64,000 nucleotides of DNA from Amycolatopsis orientalis DSM 40040 = KCTC 9412 (GTDB lineage: Bacteria; Actinomycetota; Actinomycetes; Mycobacteriales; Pseudonocardiaceae): NCBI RefSeq assembly GCF_000478275.1, contig NZ_ASJB01000046.1:1-64000 (forward strand), given 5' to 3'. The notes below the pieces were generated by a model. That model had not been told where the DNA came from, did no database searches, and worked only from the letters and a program-made list of their open reading frames with translations. Positions 1 to 7,708 of the stretch are shown one piece after another. Each line of letters starts with the position of its first letter. Positions within the stretch are counted from its first letter, which is position 1. The translations under genes and the position numbers were made by a program.

Positions 1-3
1 CTA
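1..3 (+). tRNA. Possible 3' end of a tRNA gene cut by the window edge
   Basis: The first eight bases (CTACAGAG) are identical to the bases that end and follow the initiator tRNA gene at 2558-2565. In both places a hairpin of closely similar sequence follows. I infer that the window begins in the last bases of a tRNA gene, perhaps a second initiator tRNA, but almost none of the gene is visible. Confidence 0.3.
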
Positions 4-11
4 CAGAGGTT

Positions 12-50
12 GGAGGCGTGTGTCTGCGGAAAACGCAGACACACGCCTCC
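12..50 (+). terminator. Strong hairpin, probable tRNA terminator
   Basis: A perfect 17-bp inverted repeat (12-28 with 34-50) encloses a 5-base loop. It resembles the hairpin after the initiator tRNA at 2571-2607, including the shared GTGTCTGCG core. It probably ends transcription of a tRNA gene lying to the left. Confidence 0.75.
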
Positions 51-172
51 TTCGCATTTCACCGGGGGTCGAACCCCCGGGCCCCCGCCAGGGAGGGCTT
101 CGCCCCCCTGGACCCCCAGGCGAGTTGGTTGCGTAGGTGCCCAAGGGGCGGCGGGGACCGAGCGGCGGCCGG

Positions 173-273
173 GAGCAAGGGACCTTTGGTATCGCCGAGA
201 GGACGGCGGGGAGCAAGGGACCTTTGGTGTCGTCGTGTGGGGCGGCGGGGAGCGGGGGACCTTTGCTATCGCG
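173..273 (+). repeat. Three degenerate copies of the 'AGCAAGGGACC' element
   Basis: Three copies start at 173, 211 and 250, spaced 38-39 bases apart. The first two read CCTTTGGT where most copies read CCTTTGCT; the third has AGCGGGGGACC. The third overlaps the stop codon of the flavin monooxygenase gene on the minus strand (266-268). The rest of 51-265 is GC-rich, with a further inverted repeat (GGGGGTCGAACCCCC near 64-78), and holds no gene that I can support. Confidence 0.8.
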
Positions 274-1717
274 TGGGGGTCGGGGCCACCCAGCAGGCGT
301 AGCCGTCGGGGCGGTACAGGACGGCTTCGGTCGACGGCCAGGGCAGCCCGGTGACGAGTTGCGTGGTCAACCGGGGCGCCTGGGCCCGGGCGGCGTCGAT
401 ATGGGCGGGCGTGGTCGTCAGGAGCACGAAATCGCCCGTCCGGAACAGAGTGCTCGGGCGAAGCGGGCCGGCCTCGGTGTCGACCTCCTGGTCGGTCAGC
501 CGCGAGCCGAGCGCGGGGTGTGAAGTCCCGTAGGTCGTATAGCGGACCCCGAGACCGGAGACCATGCCCGACAGGTGCCTGCTCACCTGCGGCAGCGCGG
601 CCAGCTCACCGAAAAGTGCGCGAAGCGCGCGTGACTCGCGAGACCGCGGAGTCAGTCCCAGCTGAGCGGCGACATTGTCCAGTACCTGCGCGCCCACCGG
701 GTGCCGTTCCGCCTCATAGGTGTCGAGAAGGTCGTCACCGGCCCAGCCGTGCACGGTCGCGGCGAGCTTCCAGCCCAGGTTCATGGCGTCCTGCACGCCC
801 AGGTTCAGCCCCTGGCCGCCCGCCGGGAAATGGATGTGTGCGGCATCGCCCGCCAGCAGGACCCGGCCCACGCGGTAGTGCTCTGCCAGCCGCGCGGCAT
901 CGGAGAACCGCGACGCCCACCGGATTTCCGACACCGTCGCGGAGTCGCCGTACGAGTCGAGCAGCGCTTGCCGCACTTCGTCGTGGGACACGGCGGACCG
1001 CATGTCCGCAGGCCGGGAGGCCCTGTCGCCGTAGATGAAGCGGTAGAGACCCGGTTCCCCCAACGGAATCAGACCCTTGAACGTGGTTGCACCGGTCGGC
1101 TCACCAACGTTGCGCATCGTTCGCCACTGCTTTTGCGCACCGTCGGGCACTTTGTCGAACAGGATGTCCGCGACCACACCGAAACCTTCACCGTCCACAC
1201 CGGGGAAGTCGATCCCGAGTTCTTTGCGTACAACGCTTCGCGCACCGTCGCAGCCGACGAGGAACTTCGCGTTCAGCCGCGCTTCGCCACCGTCTGTTCG
1301 GTACCGAACAGACACAGAGTCCTTGTCCTGCACGAAATCGATTACTTCACTGCCGCGCAGCACCTTGGTTCCTTGTGCGGCAAGCCGTTCCTCCAAGTAC
1401 GCCTCGACGCTCGCCTGCGGAATCCCCAGCTGGAAGGGGAATCGAGTGTCCCAACCGTCGTAATCGACGGGGATCATCGCGAAATGTCCATCCTGCACCG
1501 TCGCGAAGGAACGCTCCTCGGCGCCGTCCAGAAGTCCGCGCAGCTCCAGTATTTCCGCGGTGCGCGGCTGGAAGTTCAGCGCTTTCGACAGTCCGGTGCG
1601 CACGGGAAGCCGTTCCAGTACCACGACATCGACGCCGGCGAGCGCGAGCTCGTGCGCGAGCATCAGCCCGGTCGGTCCCGCTCCGGCCACGACCACGTCC
1701 GTCCCCAGGTTGTTCAT
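266..1717 (-). CDS. FAD-dependent aromatic monooxygenase
   Basis: This 483-residue protein is a class A flavin monooxygenase of the group that includes rifampicin and polyketide hydroxylases. The FAD dinucleotide-binding motif GAGPTG is at residues 12-17, the DG motif (CDGARS) is near 156-161 and the GD motif (GDAAHIHFPAGGQGLN) is at 290-305. Such enzymes use NAD(P)H and O2 to hydroxylate aromatic compounds. ATG at 1717 is chosen because AGGAGT lies just upstream; a longer reading frame would run through an operator. It is divergent from a TetR gene and two palindromic operators lie between them, so it is probably induced by its substrate. The stop codon TAG lies inside a dispersed repeat. 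The substrate is unknown; antibiotic or phenolic detoxification is an inference. Confidence 0.9.
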   Translation of the reverse strand: MNNLGTDVVVAGAGPTGLMLAHELALAGVDVVVLERLPVRTGLSKALNFQPRTAEILELRGLLDGAEERSFATVQDGHFAMIPVDYDGWDTRFPFQLGIPQASVEAYLEERLAAQGTKVLRGSEVIDFVQDKDSVSVRYRTDGGEARLNAKFLVGCDGARSVVRKELGIDFPGVDGEGFGVVADILFDKVPDGAQKQWRTMRNVGEPTGATTFKGLIPLGEPGLYRFIYGDRASRPADMRSAVSHDEVRQALLDSYGDSATVSEIRWASRFSDAARLAEHYRVGRVLLAGDAAHIHFPAGGQGLNLGVQDAMNLGWKLAATVHGWAGDDLLDTYEAERHPVGAQVLDNVAAQLGLTPRSRESRALRALFGELAALPQVSRHLSGMVSGLGVRYTTYGTSHPALGSRLTDQEVDTEAGPLRPSTLFRTGDFVLLTTTPAHIDAARAQAPRLTTQLVTGLPWPSTEAVLYRPDGYACWVAPTPTR

Positions 1718-1725
1718 ACCACTCC

Positions 1726-1738
1726 TTAACGACGTTAA
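1726..1738. promoter_or_regulatory. Palindromic operator 1 (TTAAC-N3-GTTAA)
   Basis: TTAACGACGTTAA is a perfect inverted repeat directly upstream of the ribosome binding site of the monooxygenase gene. It matches operator 2 at 1762 in its half-sites. It is a likely site for the divergent TetR protein. Confidence 0.75.
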
Positions 1739-1761
1739 ATTGACCTGTGCCCAGCTTGCCC

Positions 1762-1774
1762 TTAACATCGTTAA
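1762..1774. promoter_or_regulatory. Palindromic operator 2 (TTAAC-N3-GTTAA)
   Basis: TTAACATCGTTAA has the same half-sites as operator 1, with centres 36 bp apart. A TTGACA hexamer on the minus strand (1782-1777) adjoins it and could be the -35 box of the monooxygenase, although no good -10 box is visible. Binding here would block both divergent genes. Confidence 0.75.
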
Positions 1775-1809
1775 ATTGTCAAGGTCGTATCGCGGGAAGA
1801 AGGTTCGAA

Positions 1810-2403
1810 GTGGGTCTGACCAGGCAGGACATCGCCCAAGCCGGACTTCGGCTGCTCAACGAGGTCGGGCTCAACGGGCTGACGCTCCGCCTGATCGCGC
1901 AGGAACTCGGCGTCAAGGCGCCGGCGCTGTACTGGCACATGAAGAACAAGCAGGAGCTGCTCGACGAGATGGCCACCCGGATGTACGCGGACGCGATGCC
2001 GGGCCGGGTGCCGGAAGGTATGGGGGAACGGGAGAGTCTTGAGTGGGCCTCACGGGCGTTGCGCCGGATGATGCTCGCTTACCGTGACGGGGCGAAGGTC
2101 TTCTCCGGGACTTTCCTGACCGACGACAGCCTGCTCGGTGACAATCCGTTTCAGGGACGTGTCGACGCCGGGCTCGAACCGTACCTGGCCGGACGAGCGC
2201 TGTTCACCGTCTACAGCTACGTCGTCGGTTTCAGCATCGAAGAGCAGGCCGTCTATCCGGTTCCGGGTGAACGGGACCCGCGTTACGACCTCGTGTCCAC
2301 GGCGTGGGTCTTCGACGAGGATGTCGAGGGCAGGTTCGGCGACGGGCTGACCATGGTGCTCAACGGCGTCTTCGCTTGGCTGGATGACAAAGTTGTGTCA
2401 TAA
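1810..2403 (+). CDS. TetR-family repressor
   Basis: The 197-residue product starts with a typical TetR helix-turn-helix: LTRQDIAQAGLRLL, then LTLRLIAQELGVKAPALYWHM at about residues 24-44. The remainder fits the tetracycline-repressor-type C-terminal ligand domain. GTG at 1810 is chosen because GGGAAGAAGG precedes it at proper spacing, while an upstream ATG would place operator 2 inside the gene. It probably represses itself and the divergent flavin monooxygenase by binding the two TTAAC-N3-GTTAA palindromes. The inducer is unknown. Confidence 0.9.
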   Translation: MGLTRQDIAQAGLRLLNEVGLNGLTLRLIAQELGVKAPALYWHMKNKQELLDEMATRMYADAMPGRVPEGMGERESLEWASRALRRMMLAYRDGAKVFSGTFLTDDSLLGDNPFQGRVDAGLEPYLAGRALFTVYSYVVGFSIEEQAVYPVPGERDPRYDLVSTAWVFDEDVEGRFGDGLTMVLNGVFAWLDDKVVS

Positions 2404-2486
2404 AGCCAGGTCAAACGCCTTCCGGGAAGTTAAGGGTACCCGCCTGAAAGCCGCTTCCGGGCCCATGTAATCTATTAACACAACGA

Positions 2487-2560
2487 CGCGGGGTGGAGCA
2501 GCTCGGTAGCTCGCTGGGCTCATAACCCAGAGGTCGCAGGTTCAAATCCTGTCCCCGCTA
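2487..2560 (+). tRNA. Initiator tRNA-fMet (CAT)
   Basis: The 74-base gene folds into a full cloverleaf with anticodon CAT in the loop CTCATAA. Two initiator hallmarks are visible: three consecutive G-C pairs at the base of the anticodon stem (GGG/CCC) and an unpaired C1-T72 end of the acceptor stem. The discriminator is A73 and CCA is not encoded. A hairpin follows at 2571. Confidence 0.97.
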
Positions 2561-2570
2561 CAGAGAAAAC

Positions 2571-2607
2571 GAAGCGCGTGTCTGCGAAAATCGCAGGCAC
2601 GCGCTTC
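2571..2607 (+). terminator. Hairpin terminator of the initiator tRNA
   Basis: A 17-bp stem with one G-U pair and a 3-base loop begins 10 bases after the tRNA. A short pyrimidine-rich stretch follows. It parallels the hairpin at 12-50. Confidence 0.85.
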
Positions 2608-2724
2608 TTCTATTTCCGGTTCCGCGGCGCGTGCGCCCTCCGGGTCGATCACTCGCTGTCGTTGGTCGGGGCGGGGGACGCGTACCGCTGTCCGTGGCGA
2701 AGGCCGGTTGCGCAGCGTGTCCGG

Positions 2725-2810
2725 TCCATTGTGGACAGGCGTAGCGCGTTGGGCCGAATGAGCGCATATCACTAGCCACAATGGACAGATGTGCTGACCA
2801 CAGTGGACAC
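2725..2810. promoter_or_regulatory. Repeated CCACA(A/G)TGGACA boxes upstream of padR
   Basis: CCACAATGGACA (2776-2787) and CCACAGTGGACA (2798-2809) are direct repeats 22 bp apart, which places them on the same helix face. An inverted relative, TCCATTGTGGACA, lies at 2725-2737. All three are upstream of the PadR gene, so they are candidate operators for it. GTGGAC is a common string in this genome, so chance cannot be excluded. Confidence 0.45.
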
Positions 2811-2839
2811 AGGTTCCGAAAAGTGGGACCGTAGAGGAC

Positions 2840-3340
2840 GTGTCCGAATTGAATGCAACAGCCGCCGCACTGCTCGGTCTTCTCCACGACGGTCCCGCCA
2901 CGGGCGGGCAACTGGTCGCGGGGGCGGGTGAGCGTTTCGGCGCCTTCTTCAGCGTGACCCGCAGCCAGGTGTACCGGGAGCTCCCCGCCTTGTCGAAGGA
3001 GGGCCTCGTCCGCCTCGGCAAGCAGGGCCCGCGGTCGAGCCAGCAGTACCTCATCACCGCGGCGGGCAAGAAGGCGTTCAAGACGTGGCTGTCCTCCGAA
3101 GCCGGTCCTGACCACCTCCGCAGCCCGCTGATCCTGCGTCTCGTGCACGCCGGTTCGCTGACGGCGAAGCAGCGCGCGAGCCTGCTCGAGTCGGCGCGCG
3201 CCAACTACACGCAGCAGCTCGACGAGGCGAAGGCCGCCACCAAGGCGGCCGACGGCCCGTACGCCAAGGCCGTCGCCGAGTTCGCCCAGGCGCAGGCCAA
3301 AGCGGCACTGAAACTGCTGGATTCCATCCCCCAGTCCTGA
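2840..3340 (+). CDS. PadR-family transcriptional regulator
   Basis: The 166-residue protein has an N-terminal winged helix (residues about 5-75), including LLGLLHDGPATGGQLV and the recognition region SVTRSQVYRELPALSKEGLV. A helical C-terminal part with alternating charged residues should form the PadR dimerisation arm. GTG at 2840 is preceded by AGAGGA. PadR proteins repress genes for stress, drug efflux or phenolic acid response; the target here is not visible. Possible operators lie upstream at 2725-2810. Confidence 0.88.
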   Translation: MSELNATAAALLGLLHDGPATGGQLVAGAGERFGAFFSVTRSQVYRELPALSKEGLVRLGKQGPRSSQQYLITAAGKKAFKTWLSSEAGPDHLRSPLILRLVHAGSLTAKQRASLLESARANYTQQLDEAKAATKAADGPYAKAVAEFAQAQAKAALKLLDSIPQS

Positions 3341-3392
3341 CCCGGACAGGTGCCCACGACCGGTTCCCCGCAACCGGTCGTGGGTTTTGCCG

Positions 3393-3398
3393 TAACCT
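3393..3398 (+). promoter_or_regulatory. -10 box of a probably leaderless prfB transcript
   Basis: TAACCT lies eight bases before the GTG start of prfB, leaving no room for a ribosome binding site. This fits transcription starting at or next to the start codon. Confidence 0.5.
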
Positions 3399-3406
3399 TG
3401 GCCGAC

Positions 3407-4510
3407 GTGAGTGATGAGTTCGATGCGGCCCTGAAGGACCTGACCGGCAAGCTGACGCAGATCGAGTCGGTGATGGACCTGGATGCGCTGCGTGCCCAGG
3501 TGGCCGAGCTGGAGGAACAGGCCTCCAGCCCGAACCTCTGGGACGACCCCGAAGCGGCGCAGAAGGTCACCAGCCAGCTGTCCCACCGGCAGAGTGAGCT
3601 GCGACGCATTTCCGAGCTGCGGCAGCGGCTCGACGATCTGGGTGTCCTCTATGAACTGGCCGAGGCCGAGGGCGACTCCGCCAGTGTGGCCGAGTCCGAG
3701 TCCGAGCTCACGGCGCTCACCAAGGACATCGACGGCCTCGAGGTCCGCACCCTCCTGTCGGGTGAATACGACCCGCGCAACGCCGTGGTCACCATCCGGT
3801 CCGAGGCGGGCGGCGTGGACGCGGCCGACTGGGCCGAGATGCTGCTCCGGATGTACCTGCGCTGGGCGGAGCGGCACAACTACCCGACGGACGTCTACGA
3901 CATCTCCTACGCCGAAGAGGCGGGGATCAAGTCGGCCACCTTCAAGGTGACGGCCCCCTACGTCTACGGCACGCTCTCGGTCGAACAGGGCACGCACCGG
4001 CTGGTGCGCATCTCGCCGTTCGACAACCAGAGCCGCCGCCAGACCTCCTTCGCGCACGTCGAGGTGATGCCCGAGGTCGAGGAGGTCGACCACGTCGACA
4101 TCCCCGAGAAGGACATCCGCGTCGACGTGTACCGCTCGTCCGGCCCCGGTGGCCAGAGCGTGAACACGACCGACTCGGCGGTGCGCATCACGCATATCCC
4201 GACCGGCGTGGTCGTGTCGTGCCAGAACGAGAAGTCGCAGCTGCAGAACAAGGCGGCGGCGATGAAGGTCCTCCAGGCGCGGCTGCTGCTGCGGAAGAAG
4301 GAGGAGGAGCGCGCCGAGATGGACGCGCTCAAGGACGGCGGCTCGAGCTGGGGCAACCAGATGCGCTCCTACGTGCTGCACCCTTACCAGATGGTCAAGG
4401 ACCTGCGGACCGAGTTCGAGGTCGGCAACCCGTCGTCCGTGCTCGACGGTGAGATCGACGGCTTCCTGGAGGCCGGCATCCGCTGGCGCAAGCAGTCCGG
4501 AGCCGCGTAG
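3407..4510 (+). CDS. prfB: Peptide chain release factor 2
   Basis: RF2 recognises UGA and UAA stop codons and triggers peptide release on the ribosome. The 367-residue product shows the codon-recognition motif SPF (in RISPFDNQ) and the catalytic GGQ loop ([18 protein letters not shown]). The frame is continuous: the programmed frameshift and internal UGA known from E. coli prfB are absent. GTG at 3407 is preferred because the family N-terminus begins there and a -10 box lies eight bases upstream. An inverted pair of the dispersed element follows 15 bp after the stop codon, before ftsE. Confidence 0.96.
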   Translation: MSDEFDAALKDLTGKLTQIESVMDLDALRAQVAELEEQASSPNLWDDPEAAQKVTSQLSHRQSELRRISELRQRLDDLGVLYELAEAEGDSASVAESESELTALTKDIDGLEVRTLLSGEYDPRNAVVTIRSEAGGVDAADWAEMLLRMYLRWAERHNYPTDVYDISYAEEAGIKSATFKVTAPYVYGTLSVEQGTHRLVRISPFDNQSRRQTSFAHVEVMPEVEEVDHVDIPEKDIRVDVYRSSGPGGQSVNTTDSAVRITHIPTGVVVSCQNEKSQLQNKAAAMKVLQARLLLRKKEEERAEMDALKDGGSSWGNQMRSYVLHPYQMVKDLRTEFEVGNPSSVLDGEIDGFLEAGIRWRKQSGAA

Positions 4511-4525
4511 CAACCCTGCGTGAGA

Positions 4526-4584
4526 GAGCAAGGGACCTTTGCTGTCACTTTCCGGAAGAGAGTGATAGCAAAGGTCCCTTGCTC
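4526..4584. repeat. Inverted pair of the AGCAAGGGACC element (hairpin)
   Basis: Two opposed copies form a 24-bp stem with one G-U pair (4526-4549 with 4561-4584) and an 11-base loop. It lies between the co-directional genes prfB and ftsE, and ftsE has its own promoter just downstream. It may end the prfB transcript. Confidence 0.85.
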
Positions 4585-4631
4585 GCTTGGCCGCCGGGAC
4601 CGGGCTACCCGGGCTTAACGAGCGGCATGGG

Positions 4632-4637
4632 TAGTAT
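4632..4637 (+). promoter_or_regulatory. -10 box of a probably leaderless ftsE transcript
   Basis: TAGTAT lies eight bases before the GTG start of ftsE. No Shine-Dalgarno sequence fits between them. Confidence 0.55.
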
Positions 4638-4645
4638 GCCGAACC

Positions 4646-5335
4646 GTGATCCGGCTCGAAGAGGTTTCCAAGGTCTACAAGACCTCGACCCGTCCCGCCC
4701 TCGAAAGGGTGTCGGTCGAGATCGACAAAGGTGAGTTCGTCTTCCTGATCGGTCCCTCGGGATCCGGCAAGTCGACCTTCCTGCGCCTTCTGCTGCGCGA
4801 AGAGGTGCCGAGCAAGGGTCGCGTGATGGTCTCCAACTTCGACGTCGCCAAGCTCGCCCGCCGCCGGGTGCCGCGCCTGCGGCAGACCATCGGCTGCGTC
4901 TTCCAGGACTTCCGCCTGCTGTCGAACAAGACCGTCGCCGAGAACGTCGCCTTCGCGCTCGAAGTGATCGGCAAGCCGCGCCCGACGATCCGCAAGGTCG
5001 TGCCCGAGGTGCTCGAACTCGTCGGCCTCGACGGCAAGGCCGACCGCCTGCCCAACGAACTCTCCGGTGGTGAGCAGCAGCGCGTCGCGATCGCGCGCGC
5101 GTTCGTGAACCGCCCGCTCGTGCTGCTCGCCGACGAACCGACCGGGAACCTGGACCCCGACACCAGCCAGGACATCATGTTGCTGCTGGAGCGGATCAAC
5201 CGCACCGGCACGACGGTGCTGATGGCCACCCACGACCATTCGATCGTGGACTCGATGCGGCGAAGGGTCGTCGAACTCCAGCTCGGCAAGGTCATCCGTG
5301 ACGACGCCCGAGGCGTTTACGGCATCGGCCGCTGA
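4646..5335 (+). CDS. ftsE: Cell division ATP-binding protein FtsE
   Basis: FtsE is the cytoplasmic ATPase of the FtsEX complex, which couples cell division to activation of cell wall hydrolases. The 229-residue protein has the Walker A motif GPSGSGKST, the signature [14 protein letters not shown] and Walker [13 protein letters not shown], followed by the H-loop ATHDHS. ftsX follows after 51 bp, as in most bacteria. GTG at 4646 opens the usual N-terminus [11 protein letters not shown]. Confidence 0.97.
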   Translation: MIRLEEVSKVYKTSTRPALERVSVEIDKGEFVFLIGPSGSGKSTFLRLLLREEVPSKGRVMVSNFDVAKLARRRVPRLRQTIGCVFQDFRLLSNKTVAENVAFALEVIGKPRPTIRKVVPEVLELVGLDGKADRLPNELSGGEQQRVAIARAFVNRPLVLLADEPTGNLDPDTSQDIMLLLERINRTGTTVLMATHDHSIVDSMRRRVVELQLGKVIRDDARGVYGIGR

Positions 5336-5386
5336 CCGGCCCCGCCCTCCTCCGTTACCCACGACTTCCAAGGGACATCAACCCCG

Positions 5387-6280
5387 ATGCGCGCCAGTTT
5401 CGTCTTCAGCGAGGTAGTCACCGGCTTGCGCCGGAACGTCACGATGACCATCGCGATGATCCTCACCACCGCGGTCTCCCTCGCCATGCTCGGCATCGGC
5501 CTGCTGGCCGTCGGCACGATCGACAAGATGAAGGCCAACTTCCTCTCCGACGTCGAGGTTTCGGTCTATCTGGTCAACGACATCAGCGCGGGTGACCCGA
5601 ACTGCTCGCAGTCGGCCTGCCAGTCGCTGCGCCAGAGTCTCCAGGGCAACGACGGCGTCGAGTCGGTCGTGTACGAAAACCGTGCGCAGGCCTTCGAACG
5701 GTTCAAGAAGATGTTCGAGAGCCAGCCGGAACTGCTCGCGCTCACCGGCCCGGACGCGCTGCCCGCGTCGCTGCACGTCAAGTTGAAGAACCCCGAACGC
5801 AGCCAGGCGATCATCCAGGAGTACACCGGCAAACCGGGCGTCAGCAAGGTCGACGACCAGCAGAAGGCGCTGGACCGCGTGTTCAACGCGCTCAACGCCG
5901 TCCGGAACCTCGCCTTCGGTGCCGCGGTCATCATGGCGCTGGCCGCGCTGCTGCTGATCGCCAACACGATCCAGGTGTCGGCGTTCACCCGGCGCACCGA
6001 GGTCGGCATCATGCGGCTCGTCGGCGCCACCCGCTGGTACACGCAGCTGCCGTTCCTGCTGGAGGCGGTGGTGGCCGGTCTTGTCGGTGCCCTCATCGGT
6101 ATCGTCTTCCTGATCCTCACCAAGGTGTTCCTGCTCGACCTGGTGCTCACGGGAGACGTGTTCCCGGCGATCAGCATGCTCGAATTGCTGTTCCCGGTGG
6201 CGCCGATCCTGCTCGCCGTCTCGGTCATCATTTCGGCGATCACCGGATACGTGACACTGCGCCTGTACGTGCGCCACTAG
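5387..6280 (+). CDS. ftsX: Cell division permease-like protein FtsX
   Basis: FtsX is the membrane partner of FtsE and passes a conformational signal to periplasmic or wall-bound peptidoglycan hydrolases. The 297-residue protein has one N-terminal membrane segment (about 20-45), a large extracytoplasmic domain (about 50-165, with a Cys pair in NCSQSACQ), and three C-terminal segments. The FtsX core [21 protein letters not shown] is seen between segments 2 and 3 (first 20 residues quoted in part). It forms an operon with ftsE. Confidence 0.97.
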   Translation: MRASFVFSEVVTGLRRNVTMTIAMILTTAVSLAMLGIGLLAVGTIDKMKANFLSDVEVSVYLVNDISAGDPNCSQSACQSLRQSLQGNDGVESVVYENRAQAFERFKKMFESQPELLALTGPDALPASLHVKLKNPERSQAIIQEYTGKPGVSKVDDQQKALDRVFNALNAVRNLAFGAAVIMALAALLLIANTIQVSAFTRRTEVGIMRLVGATRWYTQLPFLLEAVVAGLVGALIGIVFLILTKVFLLDLVLTGDVFPAISMLELLFPVAPILLAVSVIISAITGYVTLRLYVRH

Positions 6281-6319
6281 CCCGCCCGATAACCACCTGC
6301 TCGAACACAGAAACTCACG

Positions 6320-6325
6320 TAGAGT
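6320..6325 (+). promoter_or_regulatory. -10 box of a probably leaderless smpB transcript
   Basis: TAGAGT lies seven bases before the ATG of smpB. There is no room for a ribosome binding site. Confidence 0.55.
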
Positions 6326-6332
6326 CGCCACT

Positions 6333-6815
6333 ATGCCCAAGGAACGTGGACACAAGGTGATCGTGTCGAACCGCAAGGCTCGGCACGATTACTCCATCCT
6401 CGATACCTACGAAGCCGGTCTCGTGCTCGTAGGTACCGAGGTGAAGAGCCTGCGTGAGGGACGGGCATCACTGGCCGACGCGTTCGCCACGGTGGACGAC
6501 GGCGAAGTCTGGCTGCGCAACGTGCACATCCCGGAGTACGTGCAGGGCACCTGGACGAACCACACGCCGCGGCGCACCCGGAAACTGCTGCTGCACCGCC
6601 AGGAGATCGAGAAGCTCATCGGCAAGACCAAGGAGAGCGGCCTTTCGCTGGTCCCGCTGTCGATGTACTTCAAGGACGGCAAGGTCAAGGTCGAGATCGC
6701 GCTCGCGAAGGGCAAGAAGTCCTACGACAAGCGTCAGGACATCGCCAAGCGGGACGCGGACCGCACCATCAGCCGGGCCATGGGCCGGGCGCTGAAGGGC
6801 CGGTACACCGATTGA
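6333..6815 (+). CDS. smpB: SsrA-binding protein SmpB
   Basis: SmpB binds tmRNA and delivers it to stalled ribosomes for trans-translation. The 160-residue protein shows the family core [38 protein letters not shown] and the basic C-terminal tail [18 protein letters not shown] that enters the empty mRNA channel. Its RNA partner ssrA is present at 12178, but about 5.4 kb away rather than directly next to it. The stop codon overlaps the TTG start of the next gene. Confidence 0.97.
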   Translation: MPKERGHKVIVSNRKARHDYSILDTYEAGLVLVGTEVKSLREGRASLADAFATVDDGEVWLRNVHIPEYVQGTWTNHTPRRTRKLLLHRQEIEKLIGKTKESGLSLVPLSMYFKDGKVKVEIALAKGKKSYDKRQDIAKRDADRTISRAMGRALKGRYTD

Positions 6816-7708
6816 TCCACGGGCCCGCCTCGGACGCCGAAATCCCGGAGTGGATCTCGGCGCTGGGCATCGACGGACTCGTGGACCTTCACCTGCACTT
6901 CCTGCCGAAACCGGTCATGGACAAGGTGTGGGCCTACTTCGACCAGGCCGAGGAGCACTACGGCATGGCCTGGCCGGTGCACTACCGCACGTCGGAAGCG
7001 GAGCGGATCGAAACCCTGCGGTCGTTCGGCGTGCGCAAGTTCGCGCCGCTGGTCTATCCGCACAAACCCGGGATGGCCGAATGGCTGACGTCCTGGGCGC
7101 TGGAGTTCGCCGAGCGGGTCCCGGACGCCGTGCCGACGGGGACGTTCTATCCCGAGCCGTCGGCGCTGTCCGTTGTGGACGGTGCCCTGCGTGCGGGTGC
7201 CCGCTGTTTCAAGGCGCATGTCCAGGTCGGCGCCTACGATCCCCGCGACGAGCTGCTGGACGGCGTGTGGGGCGCGCTGGCGGACGCGGGAGTCCCGGTG
7301 GTCGTCCACTGTGGACACGGCCCGCTGCGGGGCGCCTACACCGGACTGCGGCTCTTCGAGGAGATCCTGGTCCGGCATCCCGAGCTGACGCTGGTGCTCG
7401 CGCACGCCGGCATGCCGGAGATCGACTTCGCGTTCGAGCTGGCGCGGAATTATCCGCGCGTGTACCTCGACACCACGATGGTCGGGGTGGAGTTCACCCG
7501 GCACGGCAACCCGCTCCCGCCGGACTGGACGGACCTGCTGGCGGAGTTCCCCGATCGCGTCGTGCTCGGCACCGACTTCCCCAACATCCCGTACTCCTAC
7601 GCCACCCAGCTGCAGGCGATCGCCGGCTGGGCGGCCGACGATCGCCTGGGTGAGCCGTTCCTCCGGGCGGTGCTGCACGACACCCCCGCGAAGCTGCTCA
7701 GCGTTTGA
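6812..7708 (+). CDS. Amidohydrolase family 2 metal-dependent hydrolase
   Basis: The 298-residue protein has the TIM-barrel amidohydrolase pattern: HLHF (HxH) at about residues 27-30, HCGH near 168, LAHAG near 195 and the metal Asp in LGTDFPN near 258. This matches the amidohydrolase-2 group, whose members decarboxylate or hydrolyse varied small molecules. The TTG start overlaps the smpB stop codon, so the gene may be translationally coupled to smpB. The gene ends convergently with, and overlaps by 11 bp, the acyltransferase on the other strand. The substrate is unknown. Confidence 0.85.
   Translation: MIHGPASDAEIPEWISALGIDGLVDLHLHFLPKPVMDKVWAYFDQAEEHYGMAWPVHYRTSEAERIETLRSFGVRKFAPLVYPHKPGMAEWLTSWALEFAERVPDAVPTGTFYPEPSALSVVDGALRAGARCFKAHVQVGAYDPRDELLDGVWGALADAGVPVVVHCGHGPLRGAYTGLRLFEEILVRHPELTLVLAHAGMPEIDFAFELARNYPRVYLDTTMVGVEFTRHGNPLPPDWTDLLAEFPDRVVLGTDFPNIPYSYATQLQAIAGWAADDRLGEPFLRAVLHDTPAKLLSV

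Noticed and set aside
173..273. CRISPR-like array of three spaced repeats
   Set aside because: The repeats belong to a dispersed palindromic family, the spacers are similar GC-rich DNA, and no cas genes are present.
3407..3500. Programmed frameshift in prfB
   Set aside because: The frame is continuous from the start codon and no in-frame UGA is present.
2558..5371. Very long open frame on the minus strand opposite padR, prfB and ftsE
   Set aside because: It is antisense to three clear genes in the phase expected from GC-rich third positions, has no protein family features and would run through the tRNA terminator.
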